DNA of 64,000 nt. It comes from Bradyrhizobium diazoefficiens. GTDB lineage: Bacteria > Pseudomonadota > Alphaproteobacteria > Rhizobiales > Xanthobacteraceae. The notes under the pieces are model-generated. The model had not been told where the DNA came from and did not search any database. It saw nothing but the letters and a program-made list of their open reading frames with translations. The position numbers were made by a program, and so were the translations under genes. Positions 7,366 to 15,538 of the stretch are shown here, piece after piece. The stretch spans positions 1-64,000 of the forward strand of contig NZ_JAFCJJ010000022.1 of assembly GCF_018131015.1 (NCBI RefSeq). The letters are read 5' to 3'. How positions within the stretch are numbered: the stretch's first letter is position 1; every line of letters starts with the position of its first letter.

Positions 7366-8024
7366 CAGTCCTCCTTCCAGGAGGCGAGGGCATGGGCGAC
7401 GCAGCCGTTGATATGGTCGGTGAGCACGGACCTGGCCTTGTTGATGTCGCGCTTCAGGGCGCATTCCAGCAGCGCTTTGTGCTGGTTGATGGTCTCCGCG
7501 CCCCGGTAGCGCAGCGCATAGCGAAAGTACTTGTCGAATACGATCGCGTGGGTGTGCATCAATTCGCGCGAGCCGCAAGCCGAGATCAGGGCCTGGTGGA
7601 ATTCGCCGTCATAGCGCTTGCGCAGCTCGGGATCGTCGCCTTCGGCAAGCACCGTGCGCTCGGTGGCCGCGAGCTTGTGATGGGCCGACACCACGCGGCC
7701 CTCCCACTCGACATCGCCGGCACGGAATGACTCGGCCATGGCGTGGTGCTCGAGCAGGATCCGCAGATCGGCGAGTTCGCGCAGGTTCTGGATCGAGATC
7801 GGCGCGACCTCGAAGCCGCGCTGGCCTTCGGCAACCACAAAACCCTCGGACGTCAGCCGATTGAGGATCTCGCGCAGCGTCGAGACGCTGAGGCCGTAGT
7901 CCTCCTTCATGGCATCGAGCTTGAGGCGGCCGGATGGCGTGAGCACGCCGAAAATGATGTCGGAGCGGATGCGCCGATAGCCGCTGTCGCCCGCCGACAG
8001 AACCCGTTCCTCAAGTGCCGTCAT
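7365..8024 (-). CDS. GntR-family regulator with FCD domain
   Basis: A 219-residue transcription factor. Residues about 15-78 form a winged helix-turn-helix (YRRIRSDIIFGVLTPSGRLK, LSVSTLREILNRLTSEGFV), and residues about 85-215 form an all-helical FCD ligand domain with the usual acidic and histidine metal-site residues (RYDGEFHQAL, INQHKALL, LTDHINGCV). FCD regulators respond to carboxylic acids and often control the transporter next to them. It is divergent from the TRAP operon, and the 229-bp AT-richer gap between them carries a 7-bp inverted repeat that may be its operator. It is coupled to the lactonase gene downstream. Confidence 0.9.
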   Translation of the reverse strand: MTALEERVLSAGDSGYRRIRSDIIFGVLTPSGRLKLDAMKEDYGLSVSTLREILNRLTSEGFVVAEGQRGFEVAPISIQNLRELADLRILLEHHAMAESFRAGDVEWEGRVVSAHHKLAATERTVLAEGDDPELRKRYDGEFHQALISACGSRELMHTHAIVFDKYFRYALRYRGAETINQHKALLECALKRDINKARSVLTDHINGCVAHALASWKED

Positions 8025-8131
8025 GCTCTTCGATCCTGCCTGTCCGGGTCCGCGGCTCCCCGCAACGGGGCTGAACCACCAATGTTGCCAGCAATATAGC
8101 AGACTGTTGTCGTCTGACGTCTACAGAAATC

Positions 8132-8139
8132 TCATATGA
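8132..8139. promoter_or_regulatory. small palindrome in the regulator/TRAP intergenic region
   Basis: TCATATGA is a perfect 8-bp palindrome 9 bp from the left arm of the larger inverted repeat at 8148-8180, in an AT-rich patch between divergent genes. It is a minor operator or promoter candidate for the regulator gene. Confidence 0.3.
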
Positions 8140-8147
8140 AATAGAGA

Positions 8148-8180
8148 ACATCATTTGACATAGAAATATAGTTATGATGT
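8148..8180. promoter_or_regulatory. candidate operator overlapping a TTGACA box
   Basis: The arms ACATCAT (8148-8154) and ATGATGT (8174-8180) are exact inverted repeats separated by 19 bp. TTGACA at 8155-8160 lies directly inside the left arm and could be a -35 box of the TRAP operon; a clear -10 at the usual 17 bp is lacking (TATGAT stands at only 12 bp). The position between a GntR/FCD gene and the genes it probably controls makes this the best operator candidate. Confidence 0.45.
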
Positions 8181-8253
8181 GTAAATAACCCGAGGGTACC
8201 GAAAATAAGGGCTTAAGCCGCCGTTCGTGCCCCGATCGAACAGGGAGGAAACG

Positions 8254-9273
8254 ATGAGCTTGTTGGTACGGGCGCTGTCTGCGACGGCGATCTGCGTGGC
8301 GCTGACGGTTGGCGCATCCGCCGCTGATGACATTCAGGAGCGGACGATCAGGTGGGGGCACCTGAACAACACCGATCACCCCGTCAGCATGGGCGTGCAG
8401 AAATTTGCCGAGATCCTGCTGGCGAAGAGCGGGGGCAAGATGAAGGTCCGCGAATTCGCGGCCTCGCAGCTCGGCAACGAATTGCAGCAGCAATCCGCGC
8501 TGCGCGGCGCCACGCAGGAGATGCTGTCGGCCTCGACGACGTCGCTTGCGACCGTCGTTCCGGAATTCGGCCTGATCGACTTTCCGTTCCTCTTCAACAC
8601 CGTTGAGCAGGCTGACGCGCTCGGGACCGGCGCCTATGGCAAGGCGATGATCGATGGCCTGCCGCCGAAGGGGCTGATCGGTCTCGGCTATTGGGGCCTG
8701 GGCTTCCGCAACGTCACCAACAGCACCCGTCCGATCACCAAGCTCGAGGATTTCGCCGGTCTGAAGCTCCGCGTCATCCCGAATCCGGTCTATCTCGAAA
8801 CCTTCGGCGCGTTCAAGGCCAATCCGGTCCCGATGGCGTTCGGCGAACTCTATTCGGCGCTGGAGACGCGCACCGTCGACGGGCAGGAAAATCCCTACAC
8901 GGTCATCCTCTCCAACAAGTTCTACGAAGTGCAGAAATACGTGTCCGCCACCAACCACACCTTCACGCTGAACATCATCCTGGTCAGCAAGGCGTTCTGG
9001 GACAAGCTGTCGGCGACCGAGCAGCGCCTGATGCGCGAGGCCTATGAGGAAAGCCGCTCCTATCAGAAGGAGCAGACGCGCATCCAGACCGAGAAGGCGC
9101 TGGCGGAGTTGCAGGCCAAGGGCATGCAGTACAATGCGATCGCTCCCGAGGAGACCGACCGCATGCGCAAGGCCGCGCAACCGGTCGTGGAGAAGATTGC
9201 CGCCAATCTTCGCCCCGAAACGGTGAAGCTTTTCAACGACGAGATCGAACGCATCCGCAAGGATGTAAAGTAG
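8254..9273 (+). CDS. dctP: TRAP transporter substrate-binding protein (DctP type)
   Basis: A 339-residue periplasmic solute receptor of a tripartite ATP-independent transporter. The signal peptide ends at about residue 25 (VGASAADD). The segment around residues 160-200 (LKLRVIPNPVYLETFGAFKA, MAFGELYSALETRTVDGQEN) holds the conserved arginine that usually binds the substrate carboxylate. The ATG at 8254 is preceded by AGGGAGGA (8242-8249); a GTG at 8227 is possible but would spoil the signal peptide. It starts the dctPQM operon and is separated from dctQ by a 69-bp gap with a strong hairpin, which may allow more P than Q and M. The substrate is probably an organic acid, but its identity is unknown. 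Confidence 0.93.
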   Translation: MSLLVRALSATAICVALTVGASAADDIQERTIRWGHLNNTDHPVSMGVQKFAEILLAKSGGKMKVREFAASQLGNELQQQSALRGATQEMLSASTTSLATVVPEFGLIDFPFLFNTVEQADALGTGAYGKAMIDGLPPKGLIGLGYWGLGFRNVTNSTRPITKLEDFAGLKLRVIPNPVYLETFGAFKANPVPMAFGELYSALETRTVDGQENPYTVILSNKFYEVQKYVSATNHTFTLNIILVSKAFWDKLSATEQRLMREAYEESRSYQKEQTRIQTEKALAELQAKGMQYNAIAPEETDRMRKAAQPVVEKIAANLRPETVKLFNDEIERIRKDVK

Positions 9274-9299
9274 CGATCTTTTCACCACGCAGGTGGCGC

Positions 9300-9318
9300 A
9301 GCCGGCCGGCGGCCGGCT
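9300..9318 (+). other. intercistronic hairpin between dctP and dctQ
   Basis: AGCCGGCC (9300-9307) and GGCCGGCT (9311-9318) form a perfect GC-rich stem with a 3-nt loop. There is no T-tract, so it is more likely to stabilise the 3' end of the dctP message or reduce read-through than to stop transcription fully. Confidence 0.5.
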
Positions 9319-9342
9319 CCGTCCCTCATTTGCCGGGACGGC

Positions 9343-9861
9343 ATGGCCATGGCGCGAATTCTCGATCTCTACTGCACGTTCCTCAAGGCCGTCATCGCCG
9401 CGTGTCTCGTGGTCATGGTGGTGCTGGTATTCGGCAACGTCGTTCTGCGCTACGGATTCAACTCCGGCATCACGATTTCCGAGGAGCTGTCGCGCTGGCT
9501 GCTGGTCTGGCTGACCTTCCTCGGCGCGATCGTGGCGATGCGCGAGCACGCCCATCTCGGCGTCGACACCCTGGTCCGGATGCTGCCGGCGTTCGGCAAA
9601 CGCATCTGCTTCGTCATCAACTACTGCCTGATGCTGTTTGCCGACTGGCTGCTGCTCTCGGGCAGCTGGCGCCAGACCCTCATCAATCTGGATGATCGCG
9701 CGCCGGCCACCGGGCTTTCGATGGCGATCTTCTACGCGGTCGGCGTGATCTTCGGCGTCTCGACCGCGATCATCCTTCTCTACGACCTGTACCGGGTGCT
9801 CAGCGGCCAGGCCAGCGAAGCCGACATGGTGGCGGTCAGGGAATCGGAAGAGCACTCATGA
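9343..9861 (+). CDS. dctQ: TRAP transporter small permease (DctQ type)
   Basis: A 172-residue inner-membrane protein with four predicted helices, the usual layout for DctQ. The conserved segment ISEELSRWLLVWLTFLGAIVAMREHAHLGVD (about residues 45-75) is diagnostic. It pairs with DctM to form the membrane part of the transporter. The first ATG is at 9343; a second in-frame ATG six bases later is equally possible. Its TGA overlaps the dctM ATG by 4 bp. Confidence 0.9.
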   Translation: MAMARILDLYCTFLKAVIAACLVVMVVLVFGNVVLRYGFNSGITISEELSRWLLVWLTFLGAIVAMREHAHLGVDTLVRMLPAFGKRICFVINYCLMLFADWLLLSGSWRQTLINLDDRAPATGLSMAIFYAVGVIFGVSTAIILLYDLYRVLSGQASEADMVAVRESEEHS

Positions 9862-11138
9862 CGATCGCCGTTTTCACCTTCTCGCTGCTCGGCGCCATGG
9901 CGCTCGGCATGCCGATCGCCTTCGCGCTGATCGTCTGCGGCGTGGCCCTGATGAGCACGATCGACATGTTCGACGCCCAGATCGTGGCGCAGAACGTCAT
10001 CAACGGCGCGGACAGCTTTCCGCTGATGGCCATTCCCTTCTTCATGCTCGCCGGCGAGATCATGAACAAGGGCGGCCTGGCCAAGCGCATCGTCAACGTC
10101 GCGCTCGTGGCCGTCGGGCATTTCCGCGGCGGACTTGGCTATGTCACGATCCTGGCGTCCTGCATCCTCGCATCGCTGTCGGGCTCGGCCGCGGCCGATG
10201 CCGCGGCGCTTGCGGCGCTGCTGGTGCCGATGATGGTGGCGGCGGGACACAAGAAGTCCCATGCGGCGGGTCTGGTGGCGGCAGGCGGCATCATCGCCCC
10301 CGTCATTCCGCCCAGCATCGGCTTCGTCATCTTCGGCGTCGCCGCCGGCGTCTCGATCTCAAAGCTGTTTCTGGCGGGCATTGTGCCCGGGCTGCTGCTC
10401 GGGGCGGGACTGTGCCTGGCCTGGGCGTGGGTGGTGAGGCAGGAGGATCTGACGCCGCCGCCGCGGGCCTCGCTGTCCGAGATCATGAAGGCCGTCGTCG
10501 ACGGGTTCTGGGCACTGATGCTGCCGGTCATCATCGTTGTCGGCCTGCGTTTCGGCATCTTCACGCCCACGGAAGCCGCGGTAGTTGTTGCCGTCTATTC
10601 GCTGTTCGTGGCGACCTGCATCTATCGCGAGCTGAAATGGTCGGAGCTCTACGCGGTGCTGGTGTCATCCGCCGTGACGACCAGCGTCGTGATGTTCCTC
10701 GTCGCCGCGGCGCTGGTGTCGTCCTGGCTGATCACGGTCTCCGAAATCTCGATGCAGGTCGTCGATCTCCTGAAGCCTTTCATGGGCAACAACACGATCC
10801 TGATGCTCGCGATCATGGTCGTGGTGGTGATCGTCGGAACGGCGCTCGACATGACGCCGACGATCCTGATCCTGACGCCGATCCTGATGCCGATCATCAA
10901 GGCGGCGCATATCGACCCCGTCTATTTCGGCGTGCTCTTCATCATCAACAATGCCATCGGCCTCATTACCCCGCCGGTCGGCATCGTACTCAACGTCGTC
11001 TGCGGCGTCTCCAGGATCAGCATGGAAGACATCATCAAGGGCGTCTGGCCCTTCATGATCGCACAGCTGATCGTGCTGTTCGCGATGGTGTTGTTCCCCG
11101 GACTGGTGACAATCCCGGCTAAATGGTTCGGCGGCTAG
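9858..11138 (+). CDS. dctM: TRAP transporter large permease (DctM type)
   Basis: A 426-residue membrane protein with about 12 helices. Family motifs include FALIVCGVALMS near the start, PFFMLAGEIMNKGGLAKRIV (about 58-77), SGSAAADAAALAALLVPMM, GGIIAPVIPPSIGFVIFG and NNAIGLITPPVGIVLNVVCG near residue 370. DctM carries the sodium-coupled transport path. It is coupled to dctQ by a 4-bp overlap and followed after 26 bp by the dehydroquinase-like gene, which suggests the transported acid is the feedstock of that enzyme or a related one. Confidence 0.94.
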   Translation: MTIAVFTFSLLGAMALGMPIAFALIVCGVALMSTIDMFDAQIVAQNVINGADSFPLMAIPFFMLAGEIMNKGGLAKRIVNVALVAVGHFRGGLGYVTILASCILASLSGSAAADAAALAALLVPMMVAAGHKKSHAAGLVAAGGIIAPVIPPSIGFVIFGVAAGVSISKLFLAGIVPGLLLGAGLCLAWAWVVRQEDLTPPPRASLSEIMKAVVDGFWALMLPVIIVVGLRFGIFTPTEAAVVVAVYSLFVATCIYRELKWSELYAVLVSSAVTTSVVMFLVAAALVSSWLITVSEISMQVVDLLKPFMGNNTILMLAIMVVVVIVGTALDMTPTILILTPILMPIIKAAHIDPVYFGVLFIINNAIGLITPPVGIVLNVVCGVSRISMEDIIKGVWPFMIAQLIVLFAMVLFPGLVTIPAKWFGG

Positions 11139-11164
11139 CCGCGCAGGAAACAAGGAGAGCGAAA

Positions 11165-11659
11165 ATGGCCGCGACGATCATGATCCTCAATGGACCCAAT
11201 CTCAATTTCCTCGGCATCCGCGAGCCCCATATCTACGGCCCGACGACGCTGAAGCAGATCGAGGATTCCTGCCAGGCGCTGGCCGACCAGCTCGGCGTGA
11301 CGATCTCGTTCCACCAGTCCAACATGGAGGGCGAGCTCGTCAGCCTGATCCAGTCCGCCCACGGCAAGGCGGATGCGATCATCATGAACCCGGCTGCCTA
11401 TTCCTTCACCTCGATCGCGCTGATCGACGCGTTGAAGATTTTCGAAGGGGTGAAGATCGAGGTGCATATCTCCAACATCCATGCGCGCGACGAGCTGCAC
11501 CGCCACTCGATCACGTCGAGCGCCTGCACCGCGGTGATTTGCGGCCTTGGCCCGTACGGCTATATCGCCGCGATGCTGGCGGCCGTCCAGCGGCTCGGCC
11601 AGTTGCCCGACGCGATTCCGCCGTCCCTGCACGGGCTGGCGGCCGCCGCCAAGGCGTAA
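11165..11659 (+). CDS. type II 3-dehydroquinate dehydratase-like protein with altered active site
   Basis: A 164-residue member of the type II dehydroquinase family. In Mycobacterium tuberculosis numbering, which fits here without gaps, Asn12, Arg19, Tyr24, Asn75, Asp88, Glu99 and His101 are kept, so the catalytic Tyr-Arg-His machinery appears intact. His81 is replaced by Phe (AAYSFTS instead of THTS) and Arg112 by His (ELHRHS instead of FRRHS). Those two residues contact the C4/C5 hydroxyls of dehydroquinate in known structures. The ATG at 11165 has AAGGAGAG at 11152-11159. Its place in a TRAP/lactonase cluster, not with aro genes, supports a catabolic paralog acting on a related ring compound. 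Ordinary quinate catabolism remains an alternative. Confidence 0.85.
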   Translation: MAATIMILNGPNLNFLGIREPHIYGPTTLKQIEDSCQALADQLGVTISFHQSNMEGELVSLIQSAHGKADAIIMNPAAYSFTSIALIDALKIFEGVKIEVHISNIHARDELHRHSITSSACTAVICGLGPYGYIAAMLAAVQRLGQLPDAIPPSLHGLAAAAKA

Positions 11660-11671
11660 GGGGAGAGCGGG

Positions 11672-12328
11672 ATGCGTGGAGCGGGATTTCTCGCCATCTG
11701 GAGCGACGTCGCGGCGCACGACCTGACCGACTACCGGCACTGGCTGACGCGCGAGCACACGACCGAACGGGTGACGACGAGGGGCTTCCTCGCATCACGG
11801 GTCTTCCGCGCAGCACGCGACGACATCAACCGCTTCTTCATCCTGTACGAGCTGGAAGCGCCCGAAGTGCTCGACGGCGAAGCTTATCTGGCCCGCCTCA
11901 ACGCGCCGACGCCATGGTCGCAGCGCATCATGCCGAAACTCGGCAACTTCATGCGCGGTGGCGGCGTCATGGTCGCGCGGGCAGGGCGGGGCGAGGGGGC
12001 TACGATCACGGCGCTGCGTCTCGAGAAATTGCCTGGAGATCCTGCGGAGTTCGCGCGCTCGCTCGTTGCGTGCGACGGCATCGCCGCCGTGCAGATCGGA
12101 GCGACCGACGAGGCGCGGACATCGGTGCCGACCGCTGAAAAGGGCATGCGGAAGGACGAAGGGTTTTTCGCAGGCCTCTTGCTGATCGAGGCGCTCGACG
12201 CGGCTTCGTTGCAGGCCGCCTTGCAGCAGGCGCGCGCAATCGCGCCCGACGTTCTCAGCGGCGCGAGCGAGCCGGAAATGTATCAGGCCATGTTCGGGCT
12301 CGATGCCCGCATCGCGGATTTCGGCTGA
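11672..12328 (+). CDS. conserved protein, possible dimeric alpha/beta-barrel (EthD-like) fold
   Basis: A 218-residue protein starting 12 bp after the dehydroquinase-like gene with a GGGGAG ribosome site. The N-terminal half (AGFLAIWSDVAAHDLTDYRHWLTREHTTERV...FFILYELEAPEVLDGEAYLARLN) has the beta-alpha-beta pattern and the early DYxxWxxxEH motif seen in small ferredoxin-like dimeric enzymes of catabolic clusters. The C-terminal half repeats a weaker similar pattern (FFAGLLLIEALDAASLQAALQQAR), so it may be an internal duplication. I do not recognise a named family. An isomerase or decarboxylase role in the same pathway is plausible but not shown. Confidence 0.7.
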   Translation: MRGAGFLAIWSDVAAHDLTDYRHWLTREHTTERVTTRGFLASRVFRAARDDINRFFILYELEAPEVLDGEAYLARLNAPTPWSQRIMPKLGNFMRGGGVMVARAGRGEGATITALRLEKLPGDPAEFARSLVACDGIAAVQIGATDEARTSVPTAEKGMRKDEGFFAGLLLIEALDAASLQAALQQARAIAPDVLSGASEPEMYQAMFGLDARIADFG

Positions 12329-12371
12329 TCGCAGCGGGGTCTGCAGGTTAATTTGGGCGGAGGAGGTCAGG

Positions 12372-14081
12372 GTGCCTCAGGCCGGTCGGTCCTTTGACGT
12401 CGAGACGGATCTGCTGGTCGTTGGCGCCGGTGCAGCCGGCATGACGGCCGCGCTGGTCGGCGCCCTCGAAGGGCTCGACGTCGTCCTTTGCGAAAAGTCG
12501 GACATGGTGGGCGGAACGACCGCAACCTCCGCCGGGACGGTCTGGATCCCGGGCAACCGGCAAGGAGAGCGCGCGGGAACGCCGGATACGGTCGAGGCCG
12601 CGCGCACCTATCTCGCCGCGATACTTGGCGAGCACGCCAATGACGAACGGCTGGACACGTTTCTGAAGATTGGCCCGATCGTCCTCGACTATCTCGAAGC
12701 GAAGACGCCCGTGCGTTTCGCGGCCCCACCGGTCCATCCCGACTACAAGCCGCTTCCGGGGGCCGCGACCGGTGGTCGCGCGCTTGGGGTCGTTCCGTTC
12801 GATGGCCGTAAGCTCGGCGACGATTTTGCCCGCATCAGGCCGCCGCGCCGCGAATTCATGGTGCTCGGCGGCATGATGGTCGGAAAGGGCGACATTGCGC
12901 CGCTGCTGGCGCCCTTCCGCAACTGGACCAACTTCAGGCACGTCGCCGGTCTTCTCGCCCGTCATGCGCTGGATCGCATCAGCTACAAGCGCGGAACACG
13001 CCTGATCATGGGCAACGCGCTGGTCGCGCGGCTGCTGGCCGGTGTCCGCCGCGCTGGCGTCAGCCTGCGGTTCGAGACGGGGCTTCGTGACATCGTCTGC
13101 AATGGCGAAGATGTCATCGGCGCCGTGCTGTCGTCTCCGGGCGGAGAGGTGACGATACGCGCCCGCAAAGGCGTGGTGCTGGCCACCGGCGGCATCGGCT
13201 GGAGCCGCGAGCTTCGCGAACGGTTGTTTCCGGAAGCCGCGCGCCGCTTTTCGCTCGCGCCGCCGTCCAACACCGGCGACGGGATCCTGGCGGCCGAGCG
13301 GATCAACGCCGTCATCGCGCGTGACCTCGACAGTCCGGCCTTGTGGATGCCGAGCTCGGTGATGGCGCAGGCGGACGGCCACGTTTCGGTGTTCCCGCAC
13401 ATCATGCTCGATCGCGCCAAGCCGGGACTGCTCGCCGTCAACAAATCCGGCCGCCGTTTCGTCAATGAAGCCGATTCCTATCACGACTTCGTGGCGGCGA
13501 TGTTGCGCACCAGCGCGGCGGGATCGTCACCGGCTTCCCTGATTTGCGATCGTACCTTCATCCGCGACTTCGGCATTGGCCTGGTTCATCCCGGCACCAA
13601 AGACCTGAGCGAGTTCCTGCAAACCGAATATCTGATCGAGGGCGAAACCATCGAAACGCTGGCGCAAAAAATCGGTGTCGCCGGCGACGAGCTTGCCCGG
13701 ACTGTCGCGCGTTACAATCATTATGCCGAAACAGGGGTCGACGAAGATTTCGGCCGTGGCTCCAGCGAGTTGAACCGCTTCAATGGCGATCCCCGGAGCA
13801 GGCTGAACCCGTGTCTGCGCCGGATCGGGCCGGGACCGTACTATGCAGTCGCCGTGTGGCCGTCGGACCTCGCAAGCAGCACCGGCCTTCGAACCGATGC
13901 GTGCGCGCGCGTGCTGTCTCGCGACGGCAAAGTTCTGCCCGGGCTCTACGCCGTCGGCACCGATGCATCCTCGATCTTCCGCGGCACTTACCCGGGACCG
14001 GGCACCATGATCGGCCCGGCCATCGTGTTCGGCTGGTGCGCCGCGATGGATGCGGCAGGAACGTTACGCAAGTTCGTCTAG
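12372..14081 (+). CDS. FAD-dependent oxidoreductase, fumarate reductase/3-ketosteroid dehydrogenase-like
   Basis: A 569-residue flavoprotein. The dinucleotide-binding GAGAAG is at residues 18-23, followed by GLDVVLCEKSDMVGGTTATSAG. The C-terminal FAD segment GLYAVGTDASSIFRGTYPGPGTMIGPAIVFGW matches ketosteroid dehydrogenases, including the YPGxG motif that provides active-site residues in KstD. Such enzymes introduce a C=C bond next to a carbonyl or reduce enoates. The GTG at 12372 is chosen because GGAGGAGG (12359-12366) lies 5 bp upstream; an ATG at 12303 lies inside the previous gene. In this cluster it could dehydrogenate a cyclic keto acid. It ends 13 bp from the convergent M24 gene. Confidence 0.85.
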   Translation: MPQAGRSFDVETDLLVVGAGAAGMTAALVGALEGLDVVLCEKSDMVGGTTATSAGTVWIPGNRQGERAGTPDTVEAARTYLAAILGEHANDERLDTFLKIGPIVLDYLEAKTPVRFAAPPVHPDYKPLPGAATGGRALGVVPFDGRKLGDDFARIRPPRREFMVLGGMMVGKGDIAPLLAPFRNWTNFRHVAGLLARHALDRISYKRGTRLIMGNALVARLLAGVRRAGVSLRFETGLRDIVCNGEDVIGAVLSSPGGEVTIRARKGVVLATGGIGWSRELRERLFPEAARRFSLAPPSNTGDGILAAERINAVIARDLDSPALWMPSSVMAQADGHVSVFPHIMLDRAKPGLLAVNKSGRRFVNEADSYHDFVAAMLRTSAAGSSPASLICDRTFIRDFGIGLVHPGTKDLSEFLQTEYLIEGETIETLAQKIGVAGDELARTVARYNHYAETGVDEDFGRGSSELNRFNGDPRSRLNPCLRRIGPGPYYAVAVWPSDLASSTGLRTDACARVLSRDGKVLPGLYAVGTDASSIFRGTYPGPGTMIGPAIVFGWCAAMDAAGTLRKFV

Positions 14082-14094
14082 AGTCGCGCTCGGC

Positions 14095-15288
14095 TCAGGC
14101 ACTCCCGCCCAGATTCCAGCCGCGGCCGTCCTCGCCATAGATCTCGTAGCCGGTCGGCGTCACCACGACCGTGTCCTCGAGCTTGATGAAGCCGCGCTTC
14201 GGATGCTTCATCGTGGTCTCGATCGACACCACCATGCCTGGCTCGAGCGGCAGGCGGGCGTCGGCGTCGTCATAGGGCACCGGACCGTGGGCGGTGAGGT
14301 GAGGGACCTCGTGGCTGACGAGGCCCATGCCGTGGGCGAGGAAATCGGTGCAGTCGCGCTGGCTGATCCGGGCAAGCTCCCGCTCGGCCGCGACGTAGAT
14401 GTCGCCGCCCGGCGCACCCGGCCTGACCGCGGCAAAGGCGGCGCGCTGCACCGCCTCGATCTCGGCAAGGCAATCCTTCAGCTCGCTGTCCGGCTCGCCT
14501 AGCACGGCCATGCGCGCGAGGTCGCCGATATAGCCATGATAATTGCCGCCGGAATCCAGCGACAGCACCTCGCCTTGCTCCCATCGCTGCGCCGACGGCG
14601 CCCGGTTGTGGCTGCTGCCGCAGGCAAGCAGGCAGTATTCGAAAGTGAGCCCGCGATTGACCTCCGCAACGCGCAAGGCGTCTGACAATTGCTGCTTGGT
14701 GGTGCCCGGCCCGTGCCTGGAGATGACCTCCAGCATGGATGCGGTGACGAGGTCGGACGCAAGCTTCAGCTTGGCGAGCTCGTCGGCCGACTTCACGGCG
14801 CGTAGCCGCTCGAGCACGAACAGCGCATCCTTGAACTCGGCGCCGGGCAGGGCGTCGGCAAGCGCCTTGCCTGCGTCCATCGGCAGGAACGCCATCTCGA
14901 TCCCGACACGCTTCAGGGGCACGCCGGCATCCCGGATCAGGGCTGCCGCCCGCGCCACAGCGTCGACCGAGCCGCTGGACTCGGTCCGGACCTGCGCAAC
15001 CCAGGGCGGCGCCACCGCGCGCTGATGGGATTCCAGCCGGTGTCCGACATAGACGGCCTTTTCCGGCGCGCCCCTGGGATAGACCAGGACCGGAAGGTAG
15101 CGGCTGACGCCCATGGCATCCATGTAGTCGAAGAAGATCGCGCGCTCGGCGCCCAGCAGGTACTGCACATTGTGCTTTGAGGTTGCGACCAGCAAATCGA
15201 GGCCGGCGGCCTCCATCAGGCGGTCGAGCTTGGCGGCGTCGAATGGAATGGCGCGCGAGGCGGTCGTGCGGCCCAAATTCTCCTGCAT
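14095..15288 (-). CDS. M24 metallopeptidase family protein (Xaa-Pro peptidase/creatinase-like)
   Basis: A 397-residue pita-bread-fold protein with an N-terminal creatinase-type domain (about 15-165) and a catalytic domain (about 170-385). The five metal ligands of the family are present: Asp245, Asp256, His319, Glu357 and Glu371, with LAHGMGLVSHEVPH around the histidine. A dinuclear metal site is therefore expected. Start at 15288 fits GGAGG 7 bp upstream; the ATG at 15303 is less well placed. It may cleave Xaa-Pro peptides, or act on a small amide as creatinase does. It faces the catabolic genes on the other strand, so membership in that pathway is uncertain. Confidence 0.88.
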   Translation of the reverse strand: MQENLGRTTASRAIPFDAAKLDRLMEAAGLDLLVATSKHNVQYLLGAERAIFFDYMDAMGVSRYLPVLVYPRGAPEKAVYVGHRLESHQRAVAPPWVAQVRTESSGSVDAVARAAALIRDAGVPLKRVGIEMAFLPMDAGKALADALPGAEFKDALFVLERLRAVKSADELAKLKLASDLVTASMLEVISRHGPGTTKQQLSDALRVAEVNRGLTFEYCLLACGSSHNRAPSAQRWEQGEVLSLDSGGNYHGYIGDLARMAVLGEPDSELKDCLAEIEAVQRAAFAAVRPGAPGGDIYVAAERELARISQRDCTDFLAHGMGLVSHEVPHLTAHGPVPYDDADARLPLEPGMVVSIETTMKHPKRGFIKLEDTVVVTPTGYEIYGEDGRGWNLGGSA

Positions 15289-15538
15289 GACGAAACCTCC
15301 CAATTGTGCCCCGGCGCGAGGCTACGTCCGTTGTCACGGATTGATTGTGGGCCGGGAGAGGGATCATGGGTAGCCCCGGCGTTGGCGACCGTGCATTTTT
15401 TCACCAAGGAGTGAAGCCCCTCGCAGACGATCGCGTTCCCGGGTGCAATCGTCATGCGATTGGAGCGCGGTAATGCTACGTCGCGCTGGGGCCCAGATGA
15501 GCTGTGTTCCCCGGCGCACCCAGGACCAGAGAGACCAA

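Noticed and set aside
8155..8183. A full sigma-70 promoter TTGACA plus -10 for the first TRAP operon.
   Set aside because: The -35 is good, but TATGAT lies at only 12 bp and the sequence at 17 bp is TGTGTA, so only a tentative -35 is kept in the operator entry.
11165..11659. Housekeeping aroQ of the shikimate pathway.
   Set aside because: Two substrate-binding residues are changed (His81 to Phe, Arg112 to His), and the neighbours are a transporter and catabolic-type enzymes.
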